NCBI GenBank assembly: GCA_037178675.1
Contig: JAYMGJ010000499.1
Span: forward strand, 62,001 to 126,000
DNA from: Scleroderma bovista
Taxonomy: Eukaryota; Basidiomycota; Agaricomycetes; Boletales; Sclerodermataceae
Length of the DNA stretch: 64,000 bases
Direction: 5' to 3'
A model generated the notes under the pieces. The model saw only the letters and a list, made by a program, of their open reading frames with translations, was not told where the DNA came from and did not search any database. The position numbers were made by a program, and so were the translations under genes. Below, one piece after another: positions 63,126 to 64,000 of the stretch (position 1 is its first letter; every line of letters starts with the position of its first letter).

Positions 63126-63442
63126 ACAAGGGTTTGTAAAGCCGGAGTAAGATAGGGGTGACCGGAGTTGATGCCCTAAAGAAGAGCAGTCATTGGAAAT
63201 AAAGTACAAAGGACTTAGAGCAAAGTCCAGGAGTAGTTGCCAGTCAATGCGGGTGACCGGAGATGGTCAGAGCAGAAAGTCCGGGTAGGACAAGTCATAG
63301 AGCGCGATGCTCAGGAGTACAGAGGCCAAGATTGGCCGGACATGAGAGGACATGAGTGACAGACAAAGAGTGTGAGTTTATGCATACTGTCAGAGACAGT
63401 AAGTTCAGAGCCATGGCGGATGAATTTGCACGAGTTTTGGTG

Positions 63443-63453
63443 AGATCAAATCT
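63443..63453 (-). other. Family C self-priming site
   Basis: Minus-strand AGATTTGATCT lies 2 nt from the LTR. It is the exact complement of AGATCAAATCT in the LTR (plus 63911-63921 reads AGATTTGATCT), about 36 nt downstream of the minus-strand TATATAA box (plus 63951-63957). Confidence 0.75.
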
Positions 63454-63455
63454 AC

Positions 63456-64000
63456 TGTCAAAACCGGTTCTCCTCAAAGATCTTACTAGGAGGTCCAGAG
63501 GTGCAGGGAACTAATGAGAAGGTAAGTCCAGACACTAGTAGGTGCTAGTTAGTGCGGAGAGTCAAGTCCGGGTCAAATGAACAAAGTCCGGGCACTAGAG
63601 GAGCACAGGGAGTAAGTCCGGGTTTTTGCGGAGTAAGTCCGGACTGCGGGAAAGTGGTCTGGAGTTGAGCGCAGCTTGTCTGGAGCAAAGGACATCCCAG
63701 AGGTGGGATAAGTCCTGAGAGGTCTAGCGTCGAGTCTGGGACAGAGGTGGCTTTTGCCCTCGTGCAAGTAGGAGACTTGCTAGGATCAGACATAGGACCA
63801 AGGGGACGAGATAGGACGGAGGCCGGAGTTGGCCGGAGTTCAGGAGTTCAGATGAACAGATGGATTAGGAGAGCATAATGGGTAGTACAGAGTGGGGAGT
63901 ATCTTAGTCGAGATTTGATCTAAGGATCTACTAGGCCGGAGTACGGTAGTTTATATAGTAATGAGAACTAGGGTGAGTACATACGGTGACAAGTAAACAC
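63456..64000 (-). mobile_element. Family C 5' LTR, running off the window
   Basis: It begins TGTCAAAACCGG and follows the solo C LTR at 11212 base by base with few differences, keeping many CpGs that are TpG there. The outer end lies beyond 64000. Confidence 0.9.

Larger units (their letters stand above)
58930..63430 (+). repeat. CCGGAGT-rich region, 5' interior of a family C element
   Basis: The 7-mer CCGGAGT occurs roughly thirty times on the plus strand by my reading, and I saw no ACTCCGG. Several embedded tandem arrays (next three entries) use it as their anchor, and an imperfect 85-120-bp repeat lies at 60530-60780. Since the C LTR at 63456 points leftwards, this is the leader, or gag-replacing region, of that element. 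Minus-strand frames such as 62493-63209 (238 codons, Ser/Leu-rich with internal repeats) exist, but I cannot say whether they are translated. Confidence 0.85.

Noticed and set aside
62493..63209. 238-codon minus-strand frame as a gene
   Set aside because: It overlies the 162-bp tandem repeat and CCGGAGT words; its internal protein repeats follow from the DNA repeats. Not excluded, but not supported.

Overview
The window is a repeat island from a filamentous fungus, most likely an Agaricomycete (Basidiomycota). The Gag proteins of the two gypsy families on the left (DxTDPKKL, then QSYLKG, then WFEPDLL) have the style typical of that class. Introns are short GT-AG with CTGAC branch sites, and the decayed DDE_3 transposase fits as well. 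I see no intact housekeeping gene, rRNA gene or CRISPR array in 64 kb. Nearly everything is LTR retrotransposon, solo LTR, inverted-repeat DNA element or satellite-like array, with a few short coding-like islands that look like decayed genes.

Layout. 1-3433: DDE_3 transposase remnant, a CACTG-type inverted-repeat element, and the 5' half of a copia element (copia-1, minus). 3437-12567: two gypsy elements, A nested in B (minus), interrupted by a 2.3-kb LTR-like unit (D), a second CACTG element and a 1.2-kb solo LTR (C). 12568-24148: fragments of D, copia-2, solo LTRs of families A, C and E, satellite-like arrays and a perfect 213-bp inverted repeat. 24149-33053: a young, almost intact Ty1/copia element (copia-3) with matching 5-bp target duplications, LTRs differing at 3 of 585 positions, gag, a 1362-aa pol, and 2.4 kb of extra coding sequence (ORF1-3) between primer-binding site and gag. 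33054-44430: fragments of a chromodomain gypsy family (G), solo LTRs, a hAT-type MITE, a tRNA-like sequence and decayed gene islands. 44436-56257: a nest at least four levels deep (LTR-E > CACTG element > 9-kb G element > solo LTRs of three families). 56619-64000: another CACTG element, then 4.5 kb of plus-strand CCGGAGT repeats that form the 5' interior of a C-family element whose LTR runs off the window.

How the parts work. Copia-3 and copia-1 carry primer sites complementary to the anticodon arm of initiator tRNA-Met, as in Drosophila copia and Ty5. Gypsy families A, B, C and G do not: in each, the 10-11 nt starting 2 nt after the 5' LTR are complementary to that family's own LTR about 33-37 nt downstream of its TATA box, where the mRNA should start. 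This is the signature of Tf1-type self-priming, seen here as four different, covarying sequences. Most inactivating changes I could assign are C:G to T:A transitions, which suggests methylation- or RIP-like decay. Family names A-E, G, H and copia-1/2/3 are labels used only here.
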